DNA of 40,489 bases from Bacteroidaceae bacterium (GTDB lineage Bacteria > Bacteroidota > Bacteroidia > Bacteroidales > Bacteroidaceae): NCBI GenBank assembly GCA_017619335.1, contig JAFZSP010000066.1:1-40489 (forward strand), written 5' to 3'. The first letter of the stretch is position 1, and each line of letters starts with the position of its first letter. The translations under genes were made by a program, and so were the position numbers. The notes beneath the pieces were generated by a model. The model was not told the origin of the DNA, made no database searches, and was given only the letters and a program-made list of their open reading frames with translations. Shown here one piece after another: positions 15,901 to 23,874 of this stretch.

Positions 15901-18040
15901 CGCTGGCAACAGCTGGGGCACTCAGGCTTCTCTGAGAGCTCACGGTGAGGCTCAGACCCTGATTCCCAACGGTGATGGTACCTACAAGCTCTTCAGCCAG
16001 GTCTGCAACAGTGGTGCTGATCATGTTTATCAGTACTTCGGTGTCAATGGTTACATGGATTGCCATCCCAACGATGCAGATCCTCTCACCTTCATCAAGT
16101 ATGGTCCTCAATACCTTATCAAGGCTGGTTCCAATGGATTCCTGGGCTTCGATGGCGAAAGCACCATCCTGGGCAAGAACCTCGAAGGTTACAATGATCC
16201 TAACCTCCAGTGGGTGCTCGTCACCAAGGAACAGCTCACAGAGACTCTCGCATACGCTACTGAAGAGAATCCCGTGGATGCTACATTCCTCTTCCTGGAT
16301 GCTAACTTCGGTCGTAACAATGTGAATCAATCTGCATGGGTTGTTGAAGACTGCTGGAATGCTAACCTCACAGGTGGTAACAGTAACAGACACACTGGTG
16401 AATCCTGGCGTTCTTCCTTCAACATCTACCAGACTGCTGAGGTGCCCGATGGTCACTATCGTGTAAGTCTGCAGGCAGCTGTTCAGGATTATGCTGGTCT
16501 CTTCGACGGCGCTGACTATCCTGTTGTCTATGCTCAGGATGCTTCTGTTCCCTTCAATAGCATGGAAGGTGACGACCTCGGCAGCAGCATGGCTAAGCTG
16601 TGTGACAGCTTCGAGGCTGGTAAGTATTATGTGACTCCTCTGGATGTGGTTGTCCTTGACGGCAAGCTCACCATTGGTGTTCGCGGTACCCGCACCGACA
16701 CTTGGGCAATCTGGGATAACTTCGAGATCTATCGCACTGGCGATGCTACCGCAGAAGACTACAACGATGCTCTCCAGCGTCTGATTGCTTCCGGTATGGC
16801 CTACTACTATGCCGAAATGTCTGTTTCCGCTAAGGAAGAACTGCAGGATGCTCTCGTTCAGAGCTTCGGCGTTGATCCCACAAATATCGAGTCCATCAAG
16901 GCAGCTATTGCTCGTCAGTCTGCAGCTAACGATCGTGCTCGCACGAGCGCTCGCAGCTTCCAGATTTTGGAAAATGGTTTTGTTGACGATGCTCTCGAGA
17001 ACTGGAGTTCTACCAACGGCAGTGCACCTGTGCTCAACACATGGTCTGTCGAAGGTGACACCGACGGCAGCGGAATGGTTGTTCCGTTCGTCCAGACGTC
17101 TGTAGCTCCCAACGCTACGCTTGGCAACGGCAAGATGCAGTACACCCTCAAGGGTATCGATCCCGGAACCTATCAGGTTACCGCTCTCGTTCGCATCTAT
17201 CGTGAGAACGGCACCGAAGTTTCTGGCGCTAAGGTTTACACCAACAGCCATGAAGACGACCTCGCTGACGCCACCGCTGGTATCTATAACGAGGTGAGTG
17301 CATACATCTGGAAGGAAGTGACTCTGACCGCTCAGGTTGGTGAAGATGAGACCCTCGTCTTTGGCGTAGAGTCCACCAATCCTACTTACAACTGGATTGC
17401 TGTGAAGAACATCGTCATCACTCGTCCTATGTACGTCATCAATATGCTTACTGGTTCCTTCGACACTTCCTATGTCAACGGCAAGCTGGCTAAGGAATGG
17501 TACGCAGAAGAAGTTCCCGGTTCTATTGACTTCGAGCTCACCAGCAAGTTCTACACGATGACCTCCGAAGAACTCAATGGTGGCTGGCCCACTTATCAGT
17601 TCGAATATCCTTATATCGGCTTCTACACCGATGGTGAGAATGGTGAATACACCGTTACCGCTCCCGAAGGCTACAACATCGCTCAGCTGATCTTCGTCGG
17701 CGAAGCTCTGACAGACGGTGGCTATGTAATTGCTCCTAAGGGTGGTCAGCCCGTTTGGGTCGCCGGTGGTATGCAAGGTGTTGTTCTGAACTATCACGGC
17801 GTAGAATCCGCAACCTTCGTTCTCGATACCGCTAATGAGTACGAGTACGCTTGGGTGAAGGGTCAGATTATCGTTGTTTACAACATCACTGGCGAAGGCA
17901 ATGAGCTGCCCGATGTCACCAAGGTTGAAACCATCAAGAACGTTAATGCAGCAGGCACCATCTTCAACATTGCTGGCCAGCGTGTCAACAAGGCTCAGAA
18001 GGGCGTCTATATCATCGACGGTAAGAAGGTTATTAAGTAA
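12911..18040 (+). CDS. Giant secreted modular protein with duplicated discoidin-like unit and C-terminal sorting motif
   Basis: The 1709-residue protein has a signal peptide cleaved after AMA (residue 22). Residues about 36-365 and 413-735 are tandem copies of one unit, with a period of 371-379 residues. Each copy has a KYYLT-type beta domain followed by an F5/8-type-C (discoidin)-like domain; EGSYEALIDGDY and EGSYEALLDGDY mark equivalent points at D237 and D608. Further beta-rich domains follow near 845-985, 985-1110 (trefoil-like, LGSGLYLGAGNSWG), 1120-1280 and 1350-1500. The last 28 residues (IFNIAGQRVNKAQKGVYI and following) resemble a type IX secretion (T9SS) type A sorting domain. No catalytic site is recognised; carbohydrate or surface binding is inference. 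Codon use is strongly biased, suggesting high expression. Confidence 0.88.
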   Translation: MRKLRLLFASMLALLAWTGAMAQTEAEADAANAVLRDGKRYTISTTDDGTKYYLTTEGYLVTDFEEAGIFTFKKCQASGTFLPIGWQCTDVFWSNPARTTDESGKFVAVNDGRIRYDKGNGGRQDWEAQVYYLQGGKYAIRTTNATNTDWLCDYFWTVDYDENDDLVGWYVRPQEDDSYDIFIWEVEEYVDPRMPLYDKVVTWLPRLQAATGYIQDAAQFSCNAKEESEGSYEALIDGDYSSFFHSSWSAAGPDEDHYLQVELTEAVDKFVLYFKKRSQNNNNRPTIINILGSNDGTNFEELDAIEEGLPTDASVLDYSAAIELDAPYKFIRFSIAATNNGATHAESTHPFFTFSEFYLLPDNEMTNTVMEYTQNVKSYTDIDVAEDTEAINAIEALFEAAELPVFYNNALAAIEDGASYRIFANVNGVKYYLTKDGVVTTDDKKASTFTFNKVAGVAYEYGFVLDNGGANCFSNPLNTNEESLYLGSINNNGTKRADWDAQVFFLNNAGKYAVRSTNAAPATSGWGWVGSAYWTVEEVEGETVAQYSWDPQYLFELEGFVDPRAEEFEKIKDLPIKMQEMTGIVENASQYISNAKDPSEGSYEALLDGDYATFFHSTWHASNDPEEDHYLQAEIPAGVKSFYIYYKKRSQNNNNRPTSILISASNNGKDFEEIDAIEEGLPVDASVISYTSDLIDLGSKYKYVRFTIPETNNGAKTGDHVFFTFSEFYLLPDTKLVQEALPFLAVQDYTDLGFDDGAKIDALLEKIAALYKEVTYKVIYNDQVIATATKQDVIGKTPSLPAELNNPFFAYVLDKDVITENTDLVYATASWAGPFEFSTPEEIANLGGKWYNMTIRGNYWVGVDATEPYYPNADKNLDSNFNQWAFVGDAEHISIYNRAYGNTATLAVDGDNVVMREGEPYFWEIFSQADGFVLREPGTDTRYVNQNGGASGPLQFWNSGNGRTDNGSTFRVSAVEETEIAEGEYFFLNLGSGLYLGAGNSWGTQASLRAHGEAQTLIPNGDGTYKLFSQVCNSGADHVYQYFGVNGYMDCHPNDADPLTFIKYGPQYLIKAGSNGFLGFDGESTILGKNLEGYNDPNLQWVLVTKEQLTETLAYATEENPVDATFLFLDANFGRNNVNQSAWVVEDCWNANLTGGNSNRHTGESWRSSFNIYQTAEVPDGHYRVSLQAAVQDYAGLFDGADYPVVYAQDASVPFNSMEGDDLGSSMAKLCDSFEAGKYYVTPLDVVVLDGKLTIGVRGTRTDTWAIWDNFEIYRTGDATAEDYNDALQRLIASGMAYYYAEMSVSAKEELQDALVQSFGVDPTNIESIKAAIARQSAANDRARTSARSFQILENGFVDDALENWSSTNGSAPVLNTWSVEGDTDGSGMVVPFVQTSVAPNATLGNGKMQYTLKGIDPGTYQVTALVRIYRENGTEVSGAKVYTNSHEDDLADATAGIYNEVSAYIWKEVTLTAQVGEDETLVFGVESTNPTYNWIAVKNIVITRPMYVINMLTGSFDTSYVNGKLAKEWYAEEVPGSIDFELTSKFYTMTSEELNGGWPTYQFEYPYIGFYTDGENGEYTVTAPEGYNIAQLIFVGEALTDGGYVIAPKGGQPVWVAGGMQGVVLNYHGVESATFVLDTANEYEYAWVKGQIIVVYNITGEGNELPDVTKVETIKNVNAAGTIFNIAGQRVNKAQKGVYIIDGKKVIK
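13019..15114 (+). repeat. Tandem intragenic duplication (about 1.1 kb period)
   Basis: Two consecutive coding units align over most of their length. The codons for the DGDY segment lie at 13619 and 14732, 1113 nt apart, and the RSQNNNNRPT segment is encoded by closely similar DNA at about 13739 and 14852. Synonymous differences are frequent, so the duplication is not recent. Confidence 0.75.
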
Positions 18041-18051
18041 GAATCCCGTGT

Positions 18052-18084
18052 GAATCCCTGCGGTCTTCGTGGCCGCAAGGATTC
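18052..18084 (+). terminator. Hairpin after the giant secreted protein
   Basis: GAATCC (18052-18057) pairs with GGATTC and, after a CT/AA mismatch, GCGG pairs with CCGC. The T-run after it is weak (ATTTCC). Together with the next hairpin it likely reduces read-through. Confidence 0.55.
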
Positions 18085-18097
18085 ATTTCCTCAGAAA

Positions 18098-18141
18098 AGT
18101 ATATACGCGAAGCCAACCGGCAACGCGTATATACTATTTTT
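18098..18141 (+). terminator. Perfect 12-bp hairpin with T-run, just before the phosphoesterase start
   Basis: AGTATATACGCG (18098-18109) pairs exactly with CGCGTATATACT (18124-18135). The loop can form an inner GCC/GGC pair, and ATTTTT follows. It ends only 13 nt before the ATG at 18155, so it may also control entry into that gene. Confidence 0.75.
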
Positions 18142-18154
18142 AGACCATTGCAGA

Positions 18155-18673
18155 ATGAAAAGAATTGGACTTCTCTCAGACACCCACGCTTATTGGGACG
18201 ACCGTTACCTCCAATACTTCGAGGAGTGTGACGAGATCTGGCACGCTGGTGACATCGGTTCCGTGGAACTCGCCGACCGGTTGGCTGCATTCCGTCCCTT
18301 GAGGGCTGTAGTGGGTAACTGTGATGGCGGAGACCTGCGGCGCATGTTCCCCCAGTTGCTCCGATGGAACTGTGAAGGCGCCGACGTGCTGATGACCCAC
18401 ATCGGAGGCTACCCCGGACGTTATGATGCCCGCATCCGTCAGCAATTGTACCTCCGCACACCCAAGCTCTTCATCTGTGGTCACAGCCACATCCTCAAAG
18501 TTCAATACGACCCGCAGCTCCGAATGCTGCATATCAACCCTGGTGCCGCAGGACTTCAAGGCTGGCACCAAGTGCGCACCCTTATTCGCTTCACCGCTGA
18601 CAGCGGCACGTTCCGGGACCTGGAAGTGATAGAGATGAATAAAGATGCTGCACAGGAAATGTCCTACATATAA
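18155..18673 (+). CDS. YfcE/MJ0936-type metallophosphoesterase
   Basis: The 172-residue soluble protein contains the calcineurin-like phosphoesterase metal motifs GLLSDTHAY (residues 5-13), HAGDIG, GNCDGGD (the N-C-D variant of GNHD), MTHIGGYPGRY and CGHSHILK. Small members of this family are phosphodiesterases with two metal ions; the physiological substrate is often unknown. ATG at 18155 is chosen because the motif-bearing N-terminus begins there, whereas the longer frame from 18050 would be translated through two terminator-like hairpins. It is followed after 15 nt by the MscS-type gene and is probably co-transcribed with it. Confidence 0.88.
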   Translation: MKRIGLLSDTHAYWDDRYLQYFEECDEIWHAGDIGSVELADRLAAFRPLRAVVGNCDGGDLRRMFPQLLRWNCEGADVLMTHIGGYPGRYDARIRQQLYLRTPKLFICGHSHILKVQYDPQLRMLHINPGAAGLQGWHQVRTLIRFTADSGTFRDLEVIEMNKDAAQEMSYI

Positions 18674-18688
18674 AGAATTAATAGCGGT

Positions 18689-21445
18689 ATGAAACAAAAG
18701 CTCCTGATCATTGTTTTTGCACTCATCGTGTTCTCCTGCCCACTCTGGGCTATCATAAGCGGACGCTCTCTGACGAAGACGCTCTTTGAACTTCACACAG
18801 AGCTGCAGAGCGCCTGCCTCCAACGTGAAGAGGCACAACAACGTTTCACTGATGACTATGAGCGTCAGCATCAGAAGATGATAGACATCATCACGCAATC
18901 CAACGAACTCTCCATCATGCTCTATACCCAGGAACAGGAGATGACGTTTGACCTGGCCTATGCTCTGAAGAAAGTCGCTGCCGAGTACAGAGACTTCAAC
19001 GAGGACCGCCGCCCGCATGACATGTTTGTCAGTAGCCTTAACATAGAAATCGACCGCTATGCTCGCCTCATTGAGGCACTTCGCCGCCTCCCGCCGATGA
19101 TCAAGGACCTGGAAGAAGAAATCGTGCCAGACAGCCTGCTCTATCATAACGATTCACTGGATCTGCACATCTCCAATGCCTCGTCCTCTCTGGAGAATGA
19201 AGTCATCCGCATCGCTTCAGGCGTTACAAATCTTCCTGAGCAGAATGACTCATCGATCCATGCAGCAGAGACAGAAAAGACACTGTCGATCGTACATGAC
19301 ACGCTCTCTGTGCCTTTCATCCTGGATAAAGAGGGAGAAGTATATCGTGATTCTTGCATCCGTTACGCCTCCGAGCTACTGAAAATGCATGCAGACCACC
19401 GTGCCATCGTGATAGCTGACAGCATGTACTATCAAGAGGCCTATCTGCGTGTGAAAGAAGCCTCTGACTATGCCGAGAAGCGTTATAAGGGCCTCGAACG
19501 ATATGTCTTCTTGGAGGGACAAACGCCGTTCTTGGACATTATGGAGAATCTCGGATACTACTGGGCCAAGATGAAGGCAGACTTACGGGGACACTATGAT
19601 TTAGCCGACTTGGTCAATGTGTCAAACGACTATGCATTTGAGGATTCCTCTACAGACAGTTCAGAAGAAGAGGAGGAAGCCCTGTTCTTTTCCAATCTTT
19701 CTCGCAAGGGCGAGAACTCCTTATTGCTGATGATCAGCATTTTTGAGTTATTGCTTTTGGGCTTCTCGTGGGCTCTCATGTTTTTGATTCTCTGGCTATT
19801 GCACCGACGCACCCGCCTCAGGAACTATATTCCCAAGGGGAAGCTGCCCTTGTACTCAGTACTTTTGGGTACTGTAGTCTATTTTATGTTTTTCGGCTTC
19901 TTCTGGGGCGGTGACGAGTATATTCAGTTGGGCGTTCGCCACGTCAATACCTTCCTCTGGCTTCTCATTGCTATTTCCGGTTCCTTGCTGCTTCGCTTGA
20001 AAACAGAGCAGTTAGGTCGCGGACTCCTTCTCTACTTGCCCACCATCGTCGTAACGATGCTCATCATCTTTTGCCGCGTCAATTTCATCCCCGACAAGCT
20101 CATGGTGTTCCTCTTCCCGCCTGTGCTGTTCTTGATTGTGCTTCGGCAGCTGTTCTTTTGTATCCGTGAGCACGGCAAGGCCACAGTCATTGACAGGACC
20201 TTGGGTTGGGTATCTTTGGCCATCTATCTCATCGCGTTCTTTACCGCTTTCTTGGGTTACACCTTCGTTGCCCTCCTTGTCCTCGTCTGGTGGTACTTCC
20301 TCCTGGCAGCGTGGCTCACCATCGTGTGCATCGTGTATTTGATGGGGCGTTTCAAGCATCTTTGGTTAGACAGGCGCGTGGATGCCAAGCGGGAAAGCAT
20401 CACCTACGTCACTGGCGAAGACCGCGAGTCCCTGCTCTTCGGCACTACCTGGTTCTATGACCTCATCCGCCAAGTTCTTGTCCCCACGATGGTACTGCTC
20501 TCACTACCGCTGTGCGTGAGCCTCTCTTTGGGCATCTTTGACTTTGATGACCTTTTTATGAAGTTCTATGAGAGTCCCTTCGTCCAGCTTTATAACAAGG
20601 ACGGTGTCGAAACGCTGCGGATTTCTGCACAAAGCATCATCTATCTGCTCATTTTCTTCTTTGTCATGCGTTACCTCAGCCGCGCCATTCACGCCATCTG
20701 GCGTCACGCTCGTTACTCATCCTTCATGCGCAAACACAACCGCACCACCATCCGCGTCAACGAGATTAACCTCTCCCTGGGCAACAGCATCATCTCGGCG
20801 CTGATCTGGCTGACTTTCGCAGTGGTGGTTATCCACGTTTGGCAGATTCCCACGGGCTCCCTTGGTCTTGTGGCTGGCGGTCTCTCGGCTGGTATCGGTC
20901 TCGCTCTGAAGGATACCATCAATAACTTCCTCTATGGCATCCAGCTGATGGGTGGCCGTCTGCGCGTCGGAGACTGGATAGAGTGTGACGGCGTGCGCGG
21001 CAAGGTCAGTTCCATCAATTACCAGTGTGTGCAGGTGGAGACCATCGAGGGCACGGAAATGTCGTTCCTGAACTCTTCGCTTTTTGGCAAGAACTTCAAC
21101 AACCTAACCCGCAACAACTCCTACGAACTCACCAAGATCATTGTCGGCGTCACCTACGGCACAGAAGTCCAGCATGTGCGTGACGTGCTGGTAAAAGCCA
21201 TGCAGAAAATGCGTACCAAGGACCACTATGGACGTGAAATCGTAGATCCTCAGTACGGCATTTATGCAGTGGTGGAAAACATGAGTGACATCGCTGTGGA
21301 AATCGCCGTCAAGCAGTATGTACTGGTGGCCGAGCGCATTGGCTATGTTGACAAGGCCAAGGAAGTCATCTATGACGCCCTCACAGCTGCTGGCATCTCC
21401 ATTGCCTATCCCCAGTGTGACATTCACCTGATTCAGGAGAAGTAA
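18689..21445 (+). CDS. Large MscS-family mechanosensitive ion channel
   Basis: This 918-residue protein has an N-terminal hydrophobic signal (residues 1-24) and a mainly helical, charged extramembrane region to about residue 340 with coiled-coil-like stretches. A multi-spanning membrane part follows, then the MscS core. The pore helix region LVAGGLSAGIGLALKDTINN (from residue 727) has the Gly/Ala pattern of MscS TM3. It is followed by the beta domain (LRVGDWIECDGVRGKVSSI and GTEMSFLNSSLF) and a C-terminal cytoplasmic alpha/beta domain. Such channels release solutes upon hypo-osmotic shock. The layout resembles MscK-type rather than short MscS proteins. The gene converges with the transporter gene 33 nt away; no clear terminator was seen between them. 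Confidence 0.92.
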   Translation: MKQKLLIIVFALIVFSCPLWAIISGRSLTKTLFELHTELQSACLQREEAQQRFTDDYERQHQKMIDIITQSNELSIMLYTQEQEMTFDLAYALKKVAAEYRDFNEDRRPHDMFVSSLNIEIDRYARLIEALRRLPPMIKDLEEEIVPDSLLYHNDSLDLHISNASSSLENEVIRIASGVTNLPEQNDSSIHAAETEKTLSIVHDTLSVPFILDKEGEVYRDSCIRYASELLKMHADHRAIVIADSMYYQEAYLRVKEASDYAEKRYKGLERYVFLEGQTPFLDIMENLGYYWAKMKADLRGHYDLADLVNVSNDYAFEDSSTDSSEEEEEALFFSNLSRKGENSLLLMISIFELLLLGFSWALMFLILWLLHRRTRLRNYIPKGKLPLYSVLLGTVVYFMFFGFFWGGDEYIQLGVRHVNTFLWLLIAISGSLLLRLKTEQLGRGLLLYLPTIVVTMLIIFCRVNFIPDKLMVFLFPPVLFLIVLRQLFFCIREHGKATVIDRTLGWVSLAIYLIAFFTAFLGYTFVALLVLVWWYFLLAAWLTIVCIVYLMGRFKHLWLDRRVDAKRESITYVTGEDRESLLFGTTWFYDLIRQVLVPTMVLLSLPLCVSLSLGIFDFDDLFMKFYESPFVQLYNKDGVETLRISAQSIIYLLIFFFVMRYLSRAIHAIWRHARYSSFMRKHNRTTIRVNEINLSLGNSIISALIWLTFAVVVIHVWQIPTGSLGLVAGGLSAGIGLALKDTINNFLYGIQLMGGRLRVGDWIECDGVRGKVSSINYQCVQVETIEGTEMSFLNSSLFGKNFNNLTRNNSYELTKIIVGVTYGTEVQHVRDVLVKAMQKMRTKDHYGREIVDPQYGIYAVVENMSDIAVEIAVKQYVLVAERIGYVDKAKEVIYDALTAAGISIAYPQCDIHLIQEK

Positions 21446-21478
21446 CCACGCCTGGGGCCTTTCGCAGATGATTCGAGA

Positions 21479-23206
21479 TTATACGATGCTGTAGAGCAGC
21501 AGGATGATGAGCTGTGCCGTGAGGATGCGCAGGAACATGCAGAGGGGATAGACAGTGGAGTATCCCACGGCGGGAGCATCGTTGTTGGCGGTCTGGTTGG
21601 CGTAGGCAAGAGCTGGGGGGTCTGTGGTGCTGCCGGCGATGAGTCCCATGAGGGTGAAATAGTTCATCTTGTACTTCATGCGCGCGAGCGTACCTATTAT
21701 TAATATAGGAATGACCGTGATGAGGAAGCCTGCCCAAACGTAGGTGAGGCCATCGCCCTCTGTGACGGTGTGCCAGAAGGTGGCGCCAGCTTTGATTCCC
21801 ACGGAGGCGAGGAAGAGCACCAGTCCGAACTCGCGCAACATGAGGTTGGCAGAGGTGGTGGTGTAGGAGACCAGGTGCGCCTTGTAGCCGAAGCGTCCGA
21901 TGAGGATAGCGACGATAAGGGGACCGCCAGCGAGACCCAGCTTCACGGGCGTGGGCACGCCCGGCAGGGCTATCGGCATCATGCCGAAGATGATACCCAC
22001 GACGATACCGATGAAGATGGCGCTGAGGTTGGGATGATCCAGGCGTTTCACCTCGTTACCCAACATGTTGGCCACGCGGGCTATGGCATCCTCGGGGCCC
22101 ACGCAGACGAGCTTGTCGCCAATCTGTATGCGCAGGTTGCGGTCGGCAAAGAGGTTCATGCCGTTGCGGTGGATGCGGGTGACGTTGACACCATAGACAG
22201 AGCTGAAATGCAGCTGTCCGAAGGTCTTGCCGTTCACCGCCGGCTGTGTCACCAGCACGTTCTTGGACACCATCTGCACGTCCTGCTCATCCCATTCCAG
22301 ATGATCCACGGGACCGATGAAGGCAGAGATGGCCTCCCAGTCATCTTCGGCACAGGTGATATACATCAGGTCACCCACGTTGACAATCGTATCCTTGTTG
22401 GGAATGGTGACGTGCCCGTCATGCAGATAGCGCGAGCAGACGAAGTTGCGCCCCAGAAAGTCGCGCACCTGGAGGATGGTGCGTCCGGCCAGTGCCTTGT
22501 TCTCGGCACGCAGCGTCATGCGGTGAGGCTTGGCGTGTGGGTTCTCGTTCATCTCCTGCTCGATCTGTTCCTGCTCCTTCTTGAGGCTGATGCCGCAGAT
22601 GTAACGGATGGCGATGGTGGCTCCGATGATGCCTACGACGCCGAGTGGATAGGCACAGGCATAGCCGGAGGCAATCTGGGGGAGGGTCCCCTCTCCAAGG
22701 AAGGGGAGATTCTTATAAATGGTGTTCACCGCCTCAGAGGCAGCACCCAAGCCCGGAGTGTTGGTGATGGCACCGCAGAGCACGCCCGTCATCATCGAGA
22801 GGTTCCAGACGTTCTCGCCGCCGTGAATGGACGGGTTATAGAAGAGGATGAAGTAGAGCGCCAGCATCGTGACCACATTGAGTCCCACGACACCCATCGC
22901 CAGCGCATTGGCCGTGATGCCGCCCTTGGCAAAGCTCTCGAAGAAGCCCGGGCCCACCTGCAAGCCGATGCAATAGACAAAGAGGATGAGGCCGAAGTCC
23001 TGCACATAGTTCAGCACCTCGGGGGTGCCCGTGAAGCCGATGTGGCCGGCCAGGATGCCAGCGAAGAGCACAAAAGTGACTCCCAGTGAGATGCCGAAAA
23101 ACTTGAAACGACCGAGGGCGATACCCACAGCGATGACCAACGAGTAGAGCACCACGATGTGGGCTATCGAGTCGGTGTTGGTGAAGAGATTGATGAGCCA
23201 ATCCAT
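21479..23206 (-). CDS. AspT/YidE-type putative transporter with two RCK_C domains
   Basis: The 575-residue inner-membrane protein has the duplicated AspT/YidE layout. A first block of membrane helices (about residues 5-180) is followed by two cytosolic RCK_C/TrkA-C domains (about 225-300, [20 protein letters not shown]; about 305-390, [20 protein letters not shown]). A second helix block carries the [14 protein letters not shown] motif near the C-terminus. Relatives exchange aspartate/alanine, but most, including the Bacteroidetes forms, have unknown substrates. ATG at 23206 is chosen: the frame to 23305 would start upstream of the -7 element at 23241-23248. A heptamer tract lies four bases before the start. 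Confidence 0.9.
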   Translation of the reverse strand: MDWLINLFTNTDSIAHIVVLYSLVIAVGIALGRFKFFGISLGVTFVLFAGILAGHIGFTGTPEVLNYVQDFGLILFVYCIGLQVGPGFFESFAKGGITANALAMGVVGLNVVTMLALYFILFYNPSIHGGENVWNLSMMTGVLCGAITNTPGLGAASEAVNTIYKNLPFLGEGTLPQIASGYACAYPLGVVGIIGATIAIRYICGISLKKEQEQIEQEMNENPHAKPHRMTLRAENKALAGRTILQVRDFLGRNFVCSRYLHDGHVTIPNKDTIVNVGDLMYITCAEDDWEAISAFIGPVDHLEWDEQDVQMVSKNVLVTQPAVNGKTFGQLHFSSVYGVNVTRIHRNGMNLFADRNLRIQIGDKLVCVGPEDAIARVANMLGNEVKRLDHPNLSAIFIGIVVGIIFGMMPIALPGVPTPVKLGLAGGPLIVAILIGRFGYKAHLVSYTTTSANLMLREFGLVLFLASVGIKAGATFWHTVTEGDGLTYVWAGFLITVIPILIIGTLARMKYKMNYFTLMGLIAGSTTDPPALAYANQTANNDAPAVGYSTVYPLCMFLRILTAQLIILLLYSIV

Positions 23207-23210
23207 ACTA

Positions 23211-23231
23211 TTGATGATTGATGATTGATGA
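23211..23231 (-). repeat. G-free heptamer tract in the transporter leader
   Basis: Three exact copies of TTGATGA on the plus strand (TCATCAA in the sense direction) lie between the -7 element and the ATG, ending four bases before the start codon. Confidence 0.85.
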
Positions 23232-23240
23232 ATGACGGTG

Positions 23241-23248
23241 CAAAAGTA
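23241..23248 (-). promoter_or_regulatory. -7 element for the AspT/YidE-type transporter
   Basis: On the minus strand TACTTTTG matches TAnnTTTG, giving a leader of about 30 nt. No exact TTTG stands at -33. Confidence 0.6.
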
Positions 23249-23463
23249 CGAAAAAGTTTTAATATTTAGGGCAGGAAAGTAGAAAAAGTGACGAAAGAGG
23301 CTCAAAAGTTGACCAATTATCCCCTAAGGGGCTGTGACGAACCTCCCTGATAACGATGATGTCCCATTCTAGTCGGCAACCGTACATTTTATAAATTGAG
23401 CACAGCTGTCCTCGCGGATGGCAGCGCTCGCATTAATAACCTTAAATCCATGATGGAAAATAA

Positions 23464-23574
23464 TTACTTGACTACTTTTTGTCCGTTAATAATGTTGATG
23501 CCTTTTTGCGCCTTGTTCATGCGCTGACCTGCCAAGTTGTAGATGACAGCGTTGGGGTTACCCTTATCATGCCC
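23464..23574 (-). pseudogene. Remnant of a C-terminal sorting domain
   Basis: A 36-codon minus-strand frame ends at TAA (23464-23466) and encodes AVIYNLAGQRMNKAQKG followed by INIINGQKVVK. This closely matches the end of the 1709-residue protein (IFNIAGQRVNKAQKGVYI, then IDGKKVIK). Upstream the frame is closed by TAG (23575-23577) and the sequence changes to a palindrome array, so the rest of the gene is gone. It has no start codon upstream and is a decayed tail of a secreted surface protein. Confidence 0.75.
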
Positions 23575-23714
23575 CTATGGGCCATTGTATTACAGTTTGT
23601 TCTTCGAAGTGTCGAAGCGACCAAAGGTCGAGCGCTTGAAGTGTCAAGCGAACGAGTTCGAGCGGGCAGACTTGCATACCTTGAGTTACAAGGTACGTTT
23701 TGTGTGCGAGTCTG
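23570..23714. repeat. Second array of adjacent palindromes
   Basis: Adjacent palindromes include GCCC/GGGC around CTAT (near 23571-23582), CTTCGA/TCGAAG (23602-23617), CGACC/GGTCG (23618-23630), CGCTTGA/TCAAGCG (23633-23650), CGAAC/GTTCG (23649-23660) and TACCTTG/CAAGGTA (23677-23695). The last is nested in CAGACTTGCA/TGCGAGTCTG (23667-23712). Two palindromes share the loop AGTG and lie in a direct repeat GAAGTGTC(G)AAGCGA (23606 and 23638). No gene is seen. The spacer 23249-23463 holds a CCCCTAAGGGG palindrome and otherwise nothing recognisable. Confidence 0.75.
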
Positions 23715-23774
23715 TCGAGTTGTGTTAAAAAGTAAGAGAGGACGGGTTAATTAATTCAAAATCGAGGGTAGTTC

Positions 23775-23806
23775 CTTGCATAGTGTCATGAAAAGGAGTA
23801 CTTTTG
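23775..23806 (+). promoter_or_regulatory. Promoter for the NlpC/P60 gene
   Basis: CTTG (23775-23778), 20 nt, then TACTTTTG (23799-23806) fits the phylum consensus with one mismatch in the -33 box. The start near 23812 excludes the ATG at 23776 and supports 23875. Confidence 0.65.
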
Positions 23807-23874
23807 CCACCGAAAAAGCAAAAAGGGCTCAGAATCTGCCCACAAACGAAGACTCACATACTAAAAAGAAGTCT

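Noticed and set aside
15305..17797. 830-codon open frame on the minus strand inside the giant secreted protein gene
   Set aside because: The plus-strand gene is clearly real, with signal peptide, repeats and sorting tail. Its strong codon bias avoids codons that would read as stops on the opposite strand, which explains the long shadow frame. The translation resembles no family I recognise.
21770..23089. 439-codon plus-strand frame opposite the AspT/YidE-type transporter
   Set aside because: His/Asp/Glu-rich composition typical of the reverse complement of a membrane protein gene; no motifs.
23479..23754. 91-codon plus-strand frame over the second palindrome array
   Set aside because: It overlaps the minus-strand sorting-domain remnant and the palindromes, so its openness is incidental.
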